Positions 37,300 to 50,728 of a stretch of 64,000 nucleotides of DNA are shown here, piece by piece. Position 1 is the first letter of the stretch, and every line of letters begins with the position of its first letter. This stretch comes from Nomia melanderi. Lineage: Eukaryota; Arthropoda; Insecta; Hymenoptera; Halictidae. Under the pieces are notes generated by a model. That model saw only the letters and a list, made by a program, of their open reading frames with translations, was not told the DNA's origin and searched no databases. The stretch is taken from assembly GCF_051020985.1 (NCBI RefSeq), contig NC_135002.1, positions 9,548,001-9,612,000 of the forward strand, given 5' to 3'. Position numbers and translations under genes: made by a program.

Positions 37300-38070
37300 A
37301 AACCATTCTAAAACCTTTCTGGTAACCAGTCCCCCAACCTCCTTTGGAACGGAACGCGCACGTTCAAGTTCCAGCAACGTTCCTCGCGAGACGGAAGCTC
37401 GCCGCGTTATCGCGAGGAGGAAACGCTTTCGAGCTAAACGTGGCCGTTCCGCTTTGTAACGATTATCGGCTTAGCTAATGCATCCTCAGGAATCCTCGAA
37501 ATATCTCCGGCAGGCCAGAGTTACTCCTACGGGTGCGCGGCGCCTCCTACGTTCCCGGTGTCTTATCCGGCGCGGTTGCTTATGTTGCCGGGTCTGGAAT
37601 GACTCTTGGGCCCCGCCGTTCCGCGGGAGAGACGAGCCGTTCATTCCCGCGAGCGCTCGTCCAAAGACGGCCGTCACTGGGAGCGTCGTAACGATTATTT
37701 TAAACAACCCGCCCGACCGGGGAATACAAAGTGGGTTCTTACGTAAATGCATACTCCCTTTTCGCCGCCTTGCCCCCGGACGCGGCGCTCGGAGATCTTC
37801 AACGGGTACTTTTCCTTCTTTGTCCCCGGCCCTCCGCGCGGGTCTCTGATTTTTCCCGCCTTTGATTCCGCCACGATAGTCTTTTCCCCCGCACGCGGTA
37901 ATTCGATGGGAAGAGGCTGCCACCCACCCTACAACTTCCCGACGATTTGCTTTATGTTTTCGTACGAGCTTTCTCGCCGCTCCGTATTTTCCGTTTCGGT
38001 TTTGCTCCGAGCGAGGACTGTCCTTAACCTTCAACCCTTTGTTTCGCGGTTTACTCGTCGAGCGTGACCG
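37300..38070. other. GC-rich island without a supported gene
   Basis: The DNA is markedly GC- and CpG-rich compared with both flanks. It yields long overlapping frames on both strands (a 182-codon minus-strand frame at 37486-38034 and a 123-codon plus-strand frame at 37478-37849). Their products are arginine- and proline-rich low-complexity peptides with no recognised domain, as expected when stop codons are rare by composition. A promoter or 5' untranslated exon could lie here; that is inference. Confidence 0.4.
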
Positions 38071-41000
38071 TTGCGAATGCTTTGTCGGTATTGATTCATT
38101 GAAAGTTGTGATGTATCAATTTGCCTAAGTTCGATGTGACGTGTCATTGGTAACAGGGGAATCGCGTTTAATTGGAATTCAAAGGAATCGTGTAATATTT
38201 ATTTATCAATCAATATCATTCAATCGGATCGTGAATTATTCATTCAGTTTTTTTCATAGGTATCTCTTTAAAGGTATTTATACGGAATGCATCAATCTTA
38301 TTAAACCTGATTAATAACAAAGTTAACCATCCATCGACCTATAGTATCGCAAATTTGAAGAACATTGTTTATTCTTTTTATATAAATTAAATATTACTTT
38401 CCTATTATCAATCGTTAACCTTTGTAGCAAACGTAGTCATAGAATGAGGATAAAAGTTTATTCTTTTCCTGATAAATTACTAATGATAAAGTCGTTGTAC
38501 CGATCATGGTTAAGGAACAGATCACAAGGCAAGAGATTGATCAAGGATAAGCTAAACGATTTTAAGGCACAGGTCAAAATGGACCCGGCCACCGGCGGGC
38601 AAGGATTAGGAGCGCTATCGATGAAACGGTTCTAAGGACGTTGTCTAGAAGTAATTAGGAATACCAGAAACTATAAAGCGTCGGAGGGGAGGTGGTATTG
38701 TCGCGTTAAGCCGGCGCCGCGACACGCTGTTCGAAGCTCGAAAGGCCAACGAGGGGGTTCACAGTTAAACTCAATTACACGACCGAATAGATCAAATAAT
38801 GGACAGCCGGGTCCGGCCTCCTCTCGGGTAATTGAAACCCAGATGCTTCTGGTGGGCGCGATTTTATAGGATTTCCTAGTAAGAGGGTCGCCTCGTAAAA
38901 ACCGCCCACGTGACAAAACCGAGTGAATGAAAGGCAGCCCGGCAGGCGTTATGCAAATAAAATCGGGCAAGCGCGAAGCAGTAAATTCCGTTGGGCGCTT
39001 TAAATCGTCTAATACTCTATTTCTAGCCGAGGGCGGAATCGCCGGGGTTTTTCTTCTGCTGTACCGTTAGGAGGAATAATTTCGCGGGATCGGTGAACCA
39101 CGTCGGTTACGGTTTCTCGCATTATCGATTTTCAGCGGATCGCCTTTCGGTAACCGTGTCCTGAAATTGCGCGGGAAACTGTTCACCTTTGATTCCGCCG
39201 TGCCCTACCCGGCTCGCGGAAAAATATCACCAAAGAATCTCGCCCTCGGGGAGAAACGTTTCACTCGTGTGTAGATCTTGGGATTTCTTTTTTAGAGAAA
39301 GAGAAAGAGCGAAATGTTCATTTATATTTTTTTGAAGGCTTGGAATGTTTTGCTAAACTGATACCCGTATTTTTCTTCTGTTCCAGGAATTCCTTGTGTT
39401 TCAATGGTAATTGATTAACCATCATTTTGTTTGAAATTTCAGGCTTCCGTTCGCGTCGCTGTTGACCTAATCTTAGAAAACAGTGATCGGAAAGTGTAAT
39501 GTTTTTGAGTTTTGGATGATGAAAGATACTCTTCGAAATGAGAAAACGGTTTTCTCCGTATCGAGAGTCAGCGAGACGGCTCGGATACTTGTAGAAAATG
39601 TTCTTGCATGAGTAAGGTTTATAGTTTCGATTTTTCTAAGCGAGAACGTTCCGGAGTATTGTGAAAACGGGGAACGGGGACCGAATAAGCTGTTAAAAGT
39701 GAATTCTTGTCAAATACGAATATTTCCCCAGCTGAAACGTATTTCACTCGTTCGTAAACGGACAACATATTCCTGAAAGAAAGGCCACGGATTAATTTGA
39801 ATATCTGATAATAATAACAACTTCCTCCCAGCCCCGGCGTAAGGACGCAAGAGCAACCATGCGAATATTTAATTTCGATTTAAGAACAAATTATCGTTGC
39901 ATACGCTACCGCTAAAAACTTTTGGATCGTTTTAGATATTCACGGTTTACGACCGAAAATGAGGTAAAAGAACGATAAAATTCGTTATTACAGTTACGTT
40001 TTATTGTTTGCTCCTTTAATTCATGTGCCTCGAACGGTTCCCTGGTCTCAGAAAATATTTTAATGCGCGTCGGACATGGTATTGGAAGACAAGGGGTTAA
40101 AGAACTGTTCAACGACCGCCGGTAGTCGAAACCTCGAAGATATATCCCTCTCGCGATTAGAGATCAGCTGATCCCGAACGCAGGCTCGATCCACAACTGA
40201 AATCCCAGCGGACGCTTTCGCCCTCTAATTACGATCGTGGCCGGGACATTCTTCAGCGCCAGAATCTCGGGCGTGGAATTCTGAATAATCGTTCCAGGTG
40301 GGCGAACGGAACCAACGGCAGTGCGCGGCCGATTCGTCGTTTATCACTCGACCGAGGCCCCGTCTCCATCTCCGATCCGAACGGACCGGGGAGGACACAC
40401 CGGCCCGTAATGACATTATACTCGGCTTACAATAACGATCGTCGAAGCGTGGGCACGGTCAACACGCGGCCGGTAACGGTAAAGAGACCCGTGTCGAATA
40501 CGTTTCACTTAGACTCCTATTCGTTTCCTGAATCGTCCTCCTCCCGCTCGTTGCACGCCGCTCTTAATGGTAACGCGGACTTATGTTCTTCCGTTACTGT
40601 CACTCATTACTCGCGTGCTTCTCCTGATTCCGCGGCATTCGAGCCGCTGGTAATAATGGGAAAGACCGCGAAGGATTCGAAGAGAAGGATCGCTGGACCG
40701 TTTGACCCCTGAGACGGATGCTTCGGCTGAGGATCGAAATGGTTTTAAAGATAACTTTAAGATTGTTATATATCGGTTCTATGTCTGTTTTATATCGATT
40801 CCATATTGCTTCTCTATCGTTTCTAGATCGGTTTTATAACTGTTCTTTCTCGGTAGATCTAAGTTCCGTAACATTCTATTTCCTGTTATTTTCAGCTTTC
40901 TGTCAATCAAATCCAGCAGAATTTCTCTTCACCCGGGGATTAATCTTCATCGTGGTTCGTTCAATGAACCGAATTTCAGTTTAAGCTCTATAAGAAGCGA

Positions 41001-43820
41001 GAAACTGGAGAAAATAATGGTTATAGCAGATTGTGACGTTCCATTTCCGTTTGGTCTTGTAAGATTTCTATTATCTACAGGTTAATGCTCAGGGTTAAGA
41101 GCTGTTGATTCAAATGATTCGAACGATCGCGTTGGAACAATGGTTTCGGGTCGAATGCACCTGGCGAAGGGTAACGGAAGGTTAGCATCAACAAAATTCT
41201 AAGCGGACGGTGTTCCCACCGCGGCTGAAAAGTTTCGATTCGCGGGGAGCGTCAGGCGCAAACAGTTTCCGACAACGGTGAAGCCTTCCCCTTACGTAAT
41301 GGTACCCCGCGGGTACCAAGTTTTCGAGCCCCGACGGTATTACTTAATTAATCCTTTCGCTATGGGATGCTTGGAACTGACAGCGTACCCGGCGAGCGTG
41401 ACAATGTGCTCGCTGCTTTACCGTGTGCGCTATATTATTGCGATAAATCCTCCTGCAGATTTGTAATGGCCGATCGTTAGCTCGGATGATCTTTTTAAGT
41501 TTATAATTGGCCAGCCAACCGGAGTTGTGGAATTTCTACCGAGATTTACAGCCGATTTTTAATTTTCTATTGCGTTTAAAACGCCGAGTGTTACGCTCTA
41601 GTAATTCCTACCTTAAGCGCGCCGGTTAATTATACTACCGAATATATATATTTTTCGGAGTGATTCCTTCTGAAATAATTGCTGGAACGGATGAATTAAA
41701 TGCCACGGATTTGGTTGTGAATACGAAACAACGGATAAGCATGCGGCGAAGAATTTTCAAATGCGCGTCGCTTTCACCCTGTTGGATATTTATGCTAAAA
41801 TTGATATTCGGAATGCGAATGCTTCGACCTCAACCAATTGAGAAATGACAAAATTGATCAAATTTAGGGCCAGAGGTGAAAGCAACTTGTTTTTAATCTT
41901 TTAGGAAAATACTAAAAAAAATGACGACGACACTTTCGTATAAATCCGCCGTGAATTTACTACAGTAAATTTACGAATGTATTTACAAATACTGTACTAA
42001 TAATTCACTAATAAAACATATTTACCAATAGCACACGTAAAAACAAATTTAACCAACAATTCCTCGCGAAACAGAAAATCCGAAAGCACAATCTCGGCTC
42101 GTAATCCAGGCGTTAACGTCTACCAACAAGAAGACAATCAGCAGAATTTCCCCCTGTCAGTCTCCGCGTCACGTATAAAACCCTAACTTTTTGTTCCCGG
42201 CCCTCCTCTCCGACTCAACGCGTGACCTCGAATCGTTCAGCGACTTTCGAAGCGTTACAGCGCTAATTTACCTCGGAACAGTCCGAACGTTTCCTTCCAT
42301 TATCTCGTTTCCCCGAACGAGAGACGGGAAAAAAGAATGCGAAGGAAAGAGAAACGCGGGAAAAAATGCAAGCCGAACTATAAAATCGAACCGTGCCCCG
42401 CGTAACAGTAATAACAGTAAACGATAATTCAAAATACCTAGCGGCGCCTAGCAGTCTCGGGCCGTTCCACCGGCGACTTCCGTTTCGATTTAGGATTGGT
42501 CCAAGTATGGTCGTCCATAAAGATGCCTGCTGGCTGCGCGCGGAACAGTTGCTGTTTTTTTGTTGCATCGGCTGCAACACAACGTTGCAGCGCCGCCGGA
42601 AAAGAGCGCGAAAGGGGCCGATTTGCATGCATTGATCGGGGGAAGAGCGTCGATTAAGTTTCGATGAAGCGTAATGGCAGAGGCGGCTTCTGCTCGCTCG
42701 GTCGACGGCTGCGAAAGGCCTTTTAAAGCTTCTCTTTCAATCTATCTTGTCATCTTTCCCTTTTTACCTCTCCCCCGCACTTCGCCCCGGATTATTGCTC
42801 TGTTTCGCCCTTGTTCGCCCGGCGCCTGAATGCTACGAGGAGAAGGAAAATGGCGGCCGCGAAGAATATTGCGCGCCGCGTGGATAACGATTGGCAGGAA
42901 GTGGGCCATACGGCGGTTTATAACTTTCCGACGGGTCGGACGGAAGTTCGCAGAACCACGGGAACCTGTTAACATTTTGATGACCTTCGGATCTGTTCCT
43001 AAACGCTTCTAGTGGATGAGTTTTAGGTTTGTTGGGTTTTTTGTAGTTTGGGTAAGATTACGTCAAGTAATGTTTTTATCGGATAGAAGGTTTGTATGGA
43101 ATAATAGATTTTTGTATCTTTCGTATTTTGTTGATGCTCGTTGAATATTTTGGGAACAATTAGTCTTCGATTATGCGAACTATTTGATTAGCTAAACTAT
43201 TCTCGGTTTCAGTTAGTTGTGATCCAGGTTCTACTGTTCATCGTTTGATTGTTCAAGCTATTTCATTATCTGGAGCACCTTGTTCGCGATTAGTTCGGCT
43301 AATCGAGGTTTTGTTGTATAAATTTCACTGATGTATTCTAATATTTGTTTAGTATATAATAGAACTTGAGGAATCAGCAAAATAATATACTAAACCATAT
43401 GAAGGTTCATCTTAGAATTTGGGTGATTCTGTCAAATCAAACCAGATCCTGTGAAAAGGAAATAAACATTTCATCTAATTAAGAATTAAATGAAAATCAA
43501 ACAAATTTTATAAAAAGGGGAAAGTAATTCGCGTTAAATCAAAATTGTGGAAAAACAGAATTGGGTGTGTACAGATTTTCTTACATAGTTGCATCATTTT
43601 CGAAAGACGTTCTACACTTTGATTGCCAAGTAAAAGCTCATTAAAACTCGCACACGGTTGAAACAGCTTTCTTAATAAAGCAAAAATTAAAAAGTCAAGG
43701 TTCTTCGTAACGACTGCTCTACCGTCTTCCTTATATCTCGCATATCCAACAAACTTCGATTCGTTCGATACGTTATCAAGGAAATGAATGTTTAAGTTTA
43801 TGAAAAAAACGGTATCACCT
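38071..43820. other. Non-coding stretch, mixed composition
   Basis: No gene is supported. 38680-39250, 40100-40700 and 42100-43000 are CpG-rich. At 40770-40862 a loose repeat of tatcgNttctata-type words with a period of about 24 bp makes a short degenerate minisatellite. Hairpins: ggtaccc-cgc-gggtacc at 41301-41317 and a perfect 8-bp stem gctgcaac/gttgcagc with a 5-base loop at 42571-42591. A 40-codon frame starting ATGGCGGCC near 42850 has a fair start context but no other support. 43020-43800 is AT-rich. Confidence 0.45.
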
Positions 43821-43852
43821 GAATTAGGGTGACATAGCAGTCAAAATGTTAA
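43821..43852. repeat. Possible lone piggyBac-like end
   Basis: In reverse complement the sequence reads TTAACATTTTGACTGCTATG followed by tcaccctaattc. The TTAA followed by a TTTGACTGC-like word resembles piggyBac-type termini. A weakly similar direct copy (gaatttgggtgattctgtcaaat) is at 43415-43437. No matching inverted end was found. Confidence 0.25.
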
Positions 43853-46787
43853 AGACGTACCTGGATAAAGATATCCTATGTACAAAATACGTCTTAAAAC
43901 ATCCAGAGCCATTAATGTGTTGAAAGCAATCCCGAGTTGGATAATTAACAGTAGGCAAGATGTCGCCGGCAACGAATCCCCGCGACACGCGGAAGTTGAT
44001 CGCGACCGTTTCCGATTTCACCGGGAGCTACGGCCCGGAAGAAGTCACCGGCGATATTTTCCCGAGGACACCAGGCCGACGGAACTTTTTAATTAACCGG
44101 AGACGAGTGCGTGACGGGCTCTGGAATGGCAATTGAAATCGTTCTTTAAGTTTGCAGCGAGCTGTTCCCGTCTCGAACGAGTTTCCCGGTTTCAAAGAAC
44201 GAAGCAACTATTTTTGTTCGCATTCTCTTTCAATCCACGTTACGTCACTGTCCAGAGTTTCCTTCTGGAACGATTTCGTGTAATTTGTAAAATTGAAACC
44301 GTTACGCTCTTCTTTGATTGTGTTCCCTTTTAACATAAAAACCTTTCACGAAAATCACTCGTCGGACTCAGTTAATTCTCCGTTTCAATCTACAAGATTC
44401 GATTTGCTGTGGAGAGTTAGAAACAAATTTCGATTTTGCAAATTGCATTTTTCAAGTCTCTTATACACTTCAATCGCTGGAACAGAGAGTAACGAATTTA
44501 ATTATAGAATAATGAATTATAGATGATGATAGTAACTGAAGTATAAAATAATTCGAAAAATACTTTTATTTCGGAGACGCGTGCACTCATCAGAAGGAGA
44601 TCAACAGTGTGCTTTCATTTAAACTGTCGAAAAAAGGTTCCAAAGATTGCTGCAAAAGGCTGCACGCAGACCCAGAGATTTCAAGAGAAAGTTCTCGAAG
44701 AAACTCGAAACGTGGCGCTAATGATAATGTTCTTTAACACCGTTCATGAAATGTAATTAAAGAAGATGGGGGAGGGAGGCAAGGAGCGAGAAGATGCAGA
44801 AGCATTCAAGAATATCGAGTTTCTGGGTAGAAAAAGGACCGAGACTCGAGCAGACGCCAAAAGAGTCTGGGAAACGGGAATGCTCAAACAATAGCAATTG
44901 ACAAGCGAAGTGAACACAGAAACTCGTAGCTTATGGAACGGTTCACGTCGGTCCGCAATCGATACGGCAACCACGGAGAAATTGAGATTTATGCGGGAGG
45001 ACGCCGCGGAAACCTAGCCATCCTCCTGGTTTTATGGGCGAAGCCGGAATAGAATTTATCGTGAATAGTCCCCGAAAGTAGTTATTATCGAGAGGGAGCC
45101 CAAAAGGGACCGATTTCCATCGTAACACGATTCGTATCAATTCCGGGCGCAAATAATGATAAATTTGAATATAACGAAACCGTGCGCGTCGAACGGTAAA
45201 CGTAACATGCCTCACCGGTCCGTGCTTTCTTATAAATAAAATCGATACTCATTTACATGCGGGAAAATACCAAATTGTTCGATGTACTGATGAAAAAAAG
45301 GGGAACAAATGTACTAGCTGCGAATTTCAAAGAACGACGCTGCAAGAGTAGTGCATAAAAATAAAATGATTAATTTACAGATCGCAGTGCGCCGGGCGTT
45401 TCCGAGTATCACTTCGAAAACAGATTTTCAATTAACAAACGAACTCTCGCTCTCTCCGATAAACCATTCCCCGGTTTATTGCTTTCGCAAATATTCGACG
45501 GCGTTCGAATTCCTTGAATCGGTTGAACGAGAATCGAAATGAAGGACATTAATTGAAACACGCGCTAGCTATCGAACGTCGATTGCCTTTGTCTAAAAAC
45601 TTTACCTCGTAAGCGCAGTTTTAAATACATTCTCCAGGTCTCGTGCTCGATGAATTTTCGCGCTTCGATTTTCAAAGGGAACGACGGTTACGAACAAAAG
45701 CAATTTCGACCCTTCTCGTTCGGCTAATTTTGATATGAAACTGCCCTTCTAGTTGCGCTGCCTGGCCCGAGACACTTCGCGCATGCAAACTCGTGTCGCG
45801 CGTCAAAGGTGAGCATGTAGTAAAATGAATAATAATAATAATAATATTTGCGAGGGGCCGCCGGGGTGATACGCCGCGCGGCCGCATTTCCATAACGCGC
45901 ATCAATATTCAAACGCCAAAACGCGAATTTTCATCTAGCACCGAGATTCTGAGATCCGCATTGATGCATATTCGGCGACGCTGGGTTCTGCATTATGCAG
46001 TCACCGGTTATAACGGGTCATCAATAATTCGCGGGTCAAATTTACAGTACGCGACGCGGGAAACGAATGAACGGGACCCGCTGGCGAAAATACTTCGAAT
46101 AGAACTGTGCACCGGAAATGTTCGAGGAGGGCCGGGATCGAGATCTTCCATTGTTTCAACGGAACTCGCATCGGTCTCTCGCTGGATCGCGGAATTTTCG
46201 GACACCACGTATGTAGGTCGTGCAAACATCGAAACATCAATGACGTACACGCGGGCATAATAGAGTGCGGTCATATTAAGAGCGGAACGCATTAATTTTC
46301 ATTAGCATATGAATAGAGTGAACAGCATTACAAGGATTACGCTTCGCGGCGTGTTTCATTCATACACCCCCGGCCGGATGTGGATCTTTTCATATTGAAA
46401 TCGGGGTTGATCGATAATTTGGATAAACGTTGTACCGGCGTGCTCGTTCGAGAAATAATTGGACGTAATTATAGATTGGCGTGCACTTTTTCGCGTGAAT
46501 TTGACAAATTCCGCCGGGAAAAGGAAAATTCATTAATCTTTTGTCCTCGAGATTAGTGTGTATCATAATCGTTTCAATAAATCATGTGGATAGCTTCGAG
46601 GTAAATAATTTGTTGTGATGGAAGTTGTATTTGAGGATAGAACAAATTATTAATAGCGTTACGCCGGTTTCGAGTAATATTACATTTGCCATACTATCGG
46701 CGTGTTGCATCATTCCAAGAATATCACGCATAAATTTAATATGAAGATAATTTTCTAGTATTCCGCTCAAACGAAGAAACATGGAAA
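43853..46787. other. Non-coding stretch
   Basis: No gene is supported; the open frames here are short and without features. A six-unit AAT microsatellite lies at 45828-45845 beside a CpG-rich patch (45770-46260). 43860-44560 is AT-rich to mixed. Confidence 0.45.
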
Positions 46788-46840
46788 GCGTTAAACGAGC
46801 GCAATGAAGCTGAAAGCCTGAAAGCGCTCGTTTCTAACGC
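46788..46840. repeat. Hairpin with 15-bp near-perfect stem
   Basis: gcgttaaacgagcgc (46788-46802) faces gcgctcgtttctaacgc (46824-46840); the stem pairs throughout except for a two-base bulge on the right arm. The 21-base loop contains ctgaaagc twice in tandem. The flanks do not extend the stem, so it is short for a microRNA precursor. It could be a structured RNA, a DNA-level cruciform or a relic of an element's ends. Confidence 0.6.
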
Positions 46841-49800
46841 AGAATTCGTCAACAAACTCACAGAGGGAAGGTAAATATCATTCATAAACGATTCCAGAAG
46901 CTCCACGAAAGTCTCATAGATTGCTTTAAATTACAGTTGCATTCCTCTCAACTCGGAGCCTGAGTTAACAACACCGACGCGATATAAAATTCATACAACT
47001 GGCCACTGGAAAACGATCAGCCGCCCGCAATCCAGTTCTCGCCCATCGCGCGGAAACTCACCGAAACGTCCGGGCGCAGGATTTTCACTCTCGCGCGCGC
47101 GGGCGACGGCTAATTAGATCCGGAGCGTTGCGGCAATCTTCGAAAGTCGGGTCAGTAAAATGTAAAGTTGGAACAGGGCCGGCAAATGTCAAAGGCAACC
47201 AGTCTTGGCAAGGTTCCTCGTTTCGACGGTAATCATCCCGCAGCCAAGTTCAGGGGTGGGCTGCATCGACCGTGGCAAGCTGGGAGAGGAAGAGGGCCGG
47301 TCGTGTCGGTACGGACGTACAGGCTCGCAGCGAAAGAAATTCCCTACCGTAAAGTGCAAGGTAAAGCGAGGGACCACCGGTAATAAACGAGAATATTGAG
47401 AAACCGACCGACGTGGCGGCGGGCCGGAAGGGAAAACGGTAGCGAGCGGGGTGAAAAGGGGGTGGAAAAGGGGCGGGTGGCGCGCGGGCCAGCGGCAGCA
47501 GCATTATTATACGTTTACGGTTCATCTGGTCGTTTTGGCGAGCGTCTGCTGGTCGGTCTGTCCGTTCTTTCCCTTCAGTTCGATACGCTGGACTTTCATT
47601 AAAACCTGCTCGCCCGCCCCTTCGGTGGTTCAACCTGAACTTCCAGCTTCCCCACGACGTTACGAAGTCGAGAGCGAGTCTCCTTTCGCGCGCGGACAGG
47701 TCGGCCAGCCGCGAAATTGAAAATCCGCGGAGCAATTGTCCTCTAACCGGGCAGGAAGGTCGGAAGAACATTTGTTCGCTAGTCGAACACCCAGCAAGCA
47801 CGGCCGTCTTTCTTGGCACGGGAGCGAGGGGGGCGAAGTTACGCAAACGGGACGTGCGGATCGAAAACATGTTTGTTTCTGATATAGCCGTGAGATGTTC
47901 GGCCTGCGGTTTTTTTATTTGCTTCATGCATGGGTTGACGGAGCGGTGTATTGCGAGGAATGCGGTGCAAGGGTAATACACGGGAAGTGTGTTTCGCTGA
48001 GTGTTATTTGTTGTCGGACAATCGGCGGAGCGGGAGTAACAAAAAGGACACCGGTCGAGGGAGGTTGCACAGTGGAATGAATCAGGAAATTTCGAGGGGA
48101 AGCTTTTGACTTAAGAGTCTTTGAATGCGACGATGTTTCGAATTGGAACTGTTTTGGGATGTATGTTGGTAGCTTTTGTGGAGGACGATATTTGTAGGTG
48201 TTTGCTTCTTGTTAAGTGAGGCGTGTGGAATAAATAGAAGAGTGAGCATGGAATTATTAAAAATGTTACATGTTCAGGACAAATCGATATCAAGAATATT
48301 AACGAACTAATGGATTTTCTCGGAGAATGTAAAATGAATATCAGTGAATACGAAAAATTGAAAGATTGGCCGTCGATCGATTGAAACCAACATCGGAGAA
48401 ACATTTCATCGCGTCCCAGCGTCTTCAAGTTTATTTCATAAAGAAGATTGGAACACGCGGGAACTTACGCTATTCGGTCATCAGAGATGATCACCACATA
48501 CGCAGACAGCGGACAATTAAACACGTGGCGGGAGTAGCGAAAAGAAACTAATTCCGACGTACTTTCGACAAACAAGTTCGTTGGGGTGGAGGCGGGTCGT
48601 GTTCGTTCTTTTGTCGGCGGGCATGAACTTCGGCTAAGTAAAGAAAAGTAATTTCAAGTGGCTATACGTTTCCATCCGAAACTTTTTCCTGCTTTCTCCC
48701 TTTTTTCCTCCCTGTTTTTTTGTCGTTGAAGCGACGCAAGCCGCTACCCCCGACGAGAAAGATATAATTTATAGCATCTATGCCTGGCCATTTTAATACG
48801 TCAGTGTTCCCGGCTTTCCTTCCTTTCTTCGTCTTCCCCTCCCGGTTTTTATTCCCTCCGTTCCGTTCTCGTTCCACGGGCGAGAATTCACTGGCAAATT
48901 AAAACCACGGAGAATTTATCGCCCAACCCCACGGCTCGGCGCGTTTGACACCGTTTAAGATAACTAAGTGCCGAAGACACGTATTAACGAGCTCTTCATT
49001 CTTCCCGTTAGAACCGGGGATTCACCTGGCCGCCGAGATTTTTCCAGCGAGTTTCGGGCAGAGCCCGATGACGATGAAAAATGGCCGCAGGAATCGGGAT
49101 TCTGTGGCCCGACGCACGCCGGCGTAACGGAAAATTCATTTTATAGCGGCAGCCCTTCTTTCTTCATTAAATCCTTATTTAGTCGACGATGACGGCGGTC
49201 AGGTGGCGTTTAATGCGAGTTTAATGCCACGTGATTTATTCCGTCGCACTACTTCGATCCCGTATAATCTTGTTCGATACTCTTCATTGGATTTGGGACG
49301 ATTGTCGGCGACGTTCACCCTTGTCCCGGTAATCCGAATTTTCTGGGGCTTTCAATAACTGCGGTGAACACGATCTTATGTGAAAAATGAAAATGAAGAT
49401 GAAAATTGAGATGAAAAGTGAAAAATGAGTGTCCAAGATATAAGGATGCAAAATGGCGAAGTAACTCTTCAAAATTATGTTTCCTTAAATACGTACTACT
49501 TTCGATAAGAATATTTTCTTTTAAACGTCGTACATTGGGTCAAAGTAATTTCTTCACAATTCGGTACAGTCTTCGACAGTTAATCAATCGTTATTGTTCA
49601 CTCTTACTGAAAGCAATTAAACACTCATCGTACATGATGTTTACTTTAAAAATGGAATATTTTCAAGCAGTAAATGCTATTCTCCTTCCACCAATAAAAA
49701 CCGAACAATATTCATATTTAACAGATCAATCTCAAACTCTTTCCTACGACAACAACACAATACCGCAAACCGAAGTATTACCCAAGCAAACAACAAACTG

Positions 49801-50028
49801 CGGAACATCCATCAAAGAAAACACTTTACACACACCGAAATACCGGTGCCACTAGAATTCTAGTACAGAACATCGGCAAGCGACCCGGCGCAACGCGTTA
49901 AACCATGGACCCGCGGGTAGCAAGACAACGGCGCTTCTTTCCCCGCAAATTGGCAAACGGTAGTTCCATATCTCTGTCAAACAGAAGCACTGTGTCAGTA
50001 ATTTTCCAGTGTAAATAAGAGGGATAGA
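46841..50028. other. Non-coding stretch with a large GC-rich island
   Basis: 46980-48070 is the strongest CpG-rich island of the window, with (CG)n tracts near 47091-47101 and a G-quadruplex-type motif at 47448-47477. It generates the longest open frame in the window, 243 codons on the minus strand (47250-47981), but its peptide is arginine-, proline- and alanine-rich with no domain, and frames on the other strand overlap it; I read it as compositional. A promoter with an untranslated exon is plausible. 49280-49860 is AT-rich yet keeps a 145-codon plus-strand frame (49418-49855), unrecognised. Confidence 0.45.
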
Positions 50029-50041
50029 GGGGGGGGGGGGG
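50029..50041 (+). repeat. Run of 13 G
   Basis: An uninterrupted G13 tract inside a G/A-rich segment (gggatagag before, agagagtgg after). Such runs are often misread in sequencing, so its exact length is uncertain. Confidence 0.9.
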
Positions 50042-50109
50042 AGAGAGTGGCGTGCGTACAAACGCAAACTCGAGGATAGACCGCACGATTCGAAATCATG
50101 GATCTCGCA

Positions 50110-50728
50110 TAAGGGTGCGTTTATATTATCCGTCCAGGCACGTAACGTTGCAGTCCAGCCAAGGACACTTGTGTGCAATAAACAGGTATTGAAAAAGTTT
50201 TGAAAACAGCTGTTTCAAACTATTATATATCCGACTGAAACAGTTACGGAGAATAGAAACGAAGTTATAACGGTTATTACCTATATGAATTCTGACTTGT
50301 ATCGGCTTCGGTTTCGATTCTTCAGAGCTGATATAATATCGTATCGATAAGTAACTGTAATCGATACATTATCGATTCTATGACCGTTTTGGTTCTACAT
50401 TTCACATCTACTGTATACTTCTACTATATTCGACTGCACGTAATATACATTTTATGCATCTACATTTTATCGTTCTACAATGATTATGTATCAGTCATAA
50501 ATTTATTCTCAAATACATTCTCAAATCACTAAGAATGCAAAACCGACAAACGATAGTTACAGAACCGATGCAGAACCGACATAATCTCGCACTACACTAA
50601 TGTTTAGCAAGCTGAAAAGCAGCGGTTGCCCTCTGGACCAAAACATTTCGTGAATAACGGTCATGAAGCAGATTTTTGTCTAAACTGAAACATCGCGAGT
50701 CTATACGGATAGTATGAACGCAGCCTAA
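50110..50728. mobile_element. 613-bp PIF/Harbinger-like MITE with TAA duplications
   Basis: TAA at 50110-50112 and 50726-50728 flank a 613-bp body. The left end reads GGGTGCGTTTATATTATCCG; the right end in reverse complement reads GGCTGCGTTCATACTATCCG, and imperfect similarity goes on for about 40 bp (cacgtaacgttgcagt against tcgcgatgtttcagt). Three-base TAA/TTA targets with GG-starting ends are typical of PIF/Harbinger elements. The interior is AT-rich, with repeated atcgat words and no transposase frame, so it is non-autonomous. Divergence of the ends marks it as old. Confidence 0.8.

Noticed and set aside
37486..38034. 182-codon minus-strand frame
   Set aside because: Same reasons: GC-rich island, overlapping opposite frames, low-complexity basic peptide.
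42847..42972. 40-codon frame starting ATGGCGGCCGCG
   Set aside because: Too short, in a GC-rich patch, with no further support beyond a fair start context.
47250..47981. 243-codon minus-strand frame, the longest in the window
   Set aside because: It lies in a CpG-rich island where stops are rare, overlaps frames on the other strand, and gives an arginine- and proline-rich peptide with no domain or family resemblance.
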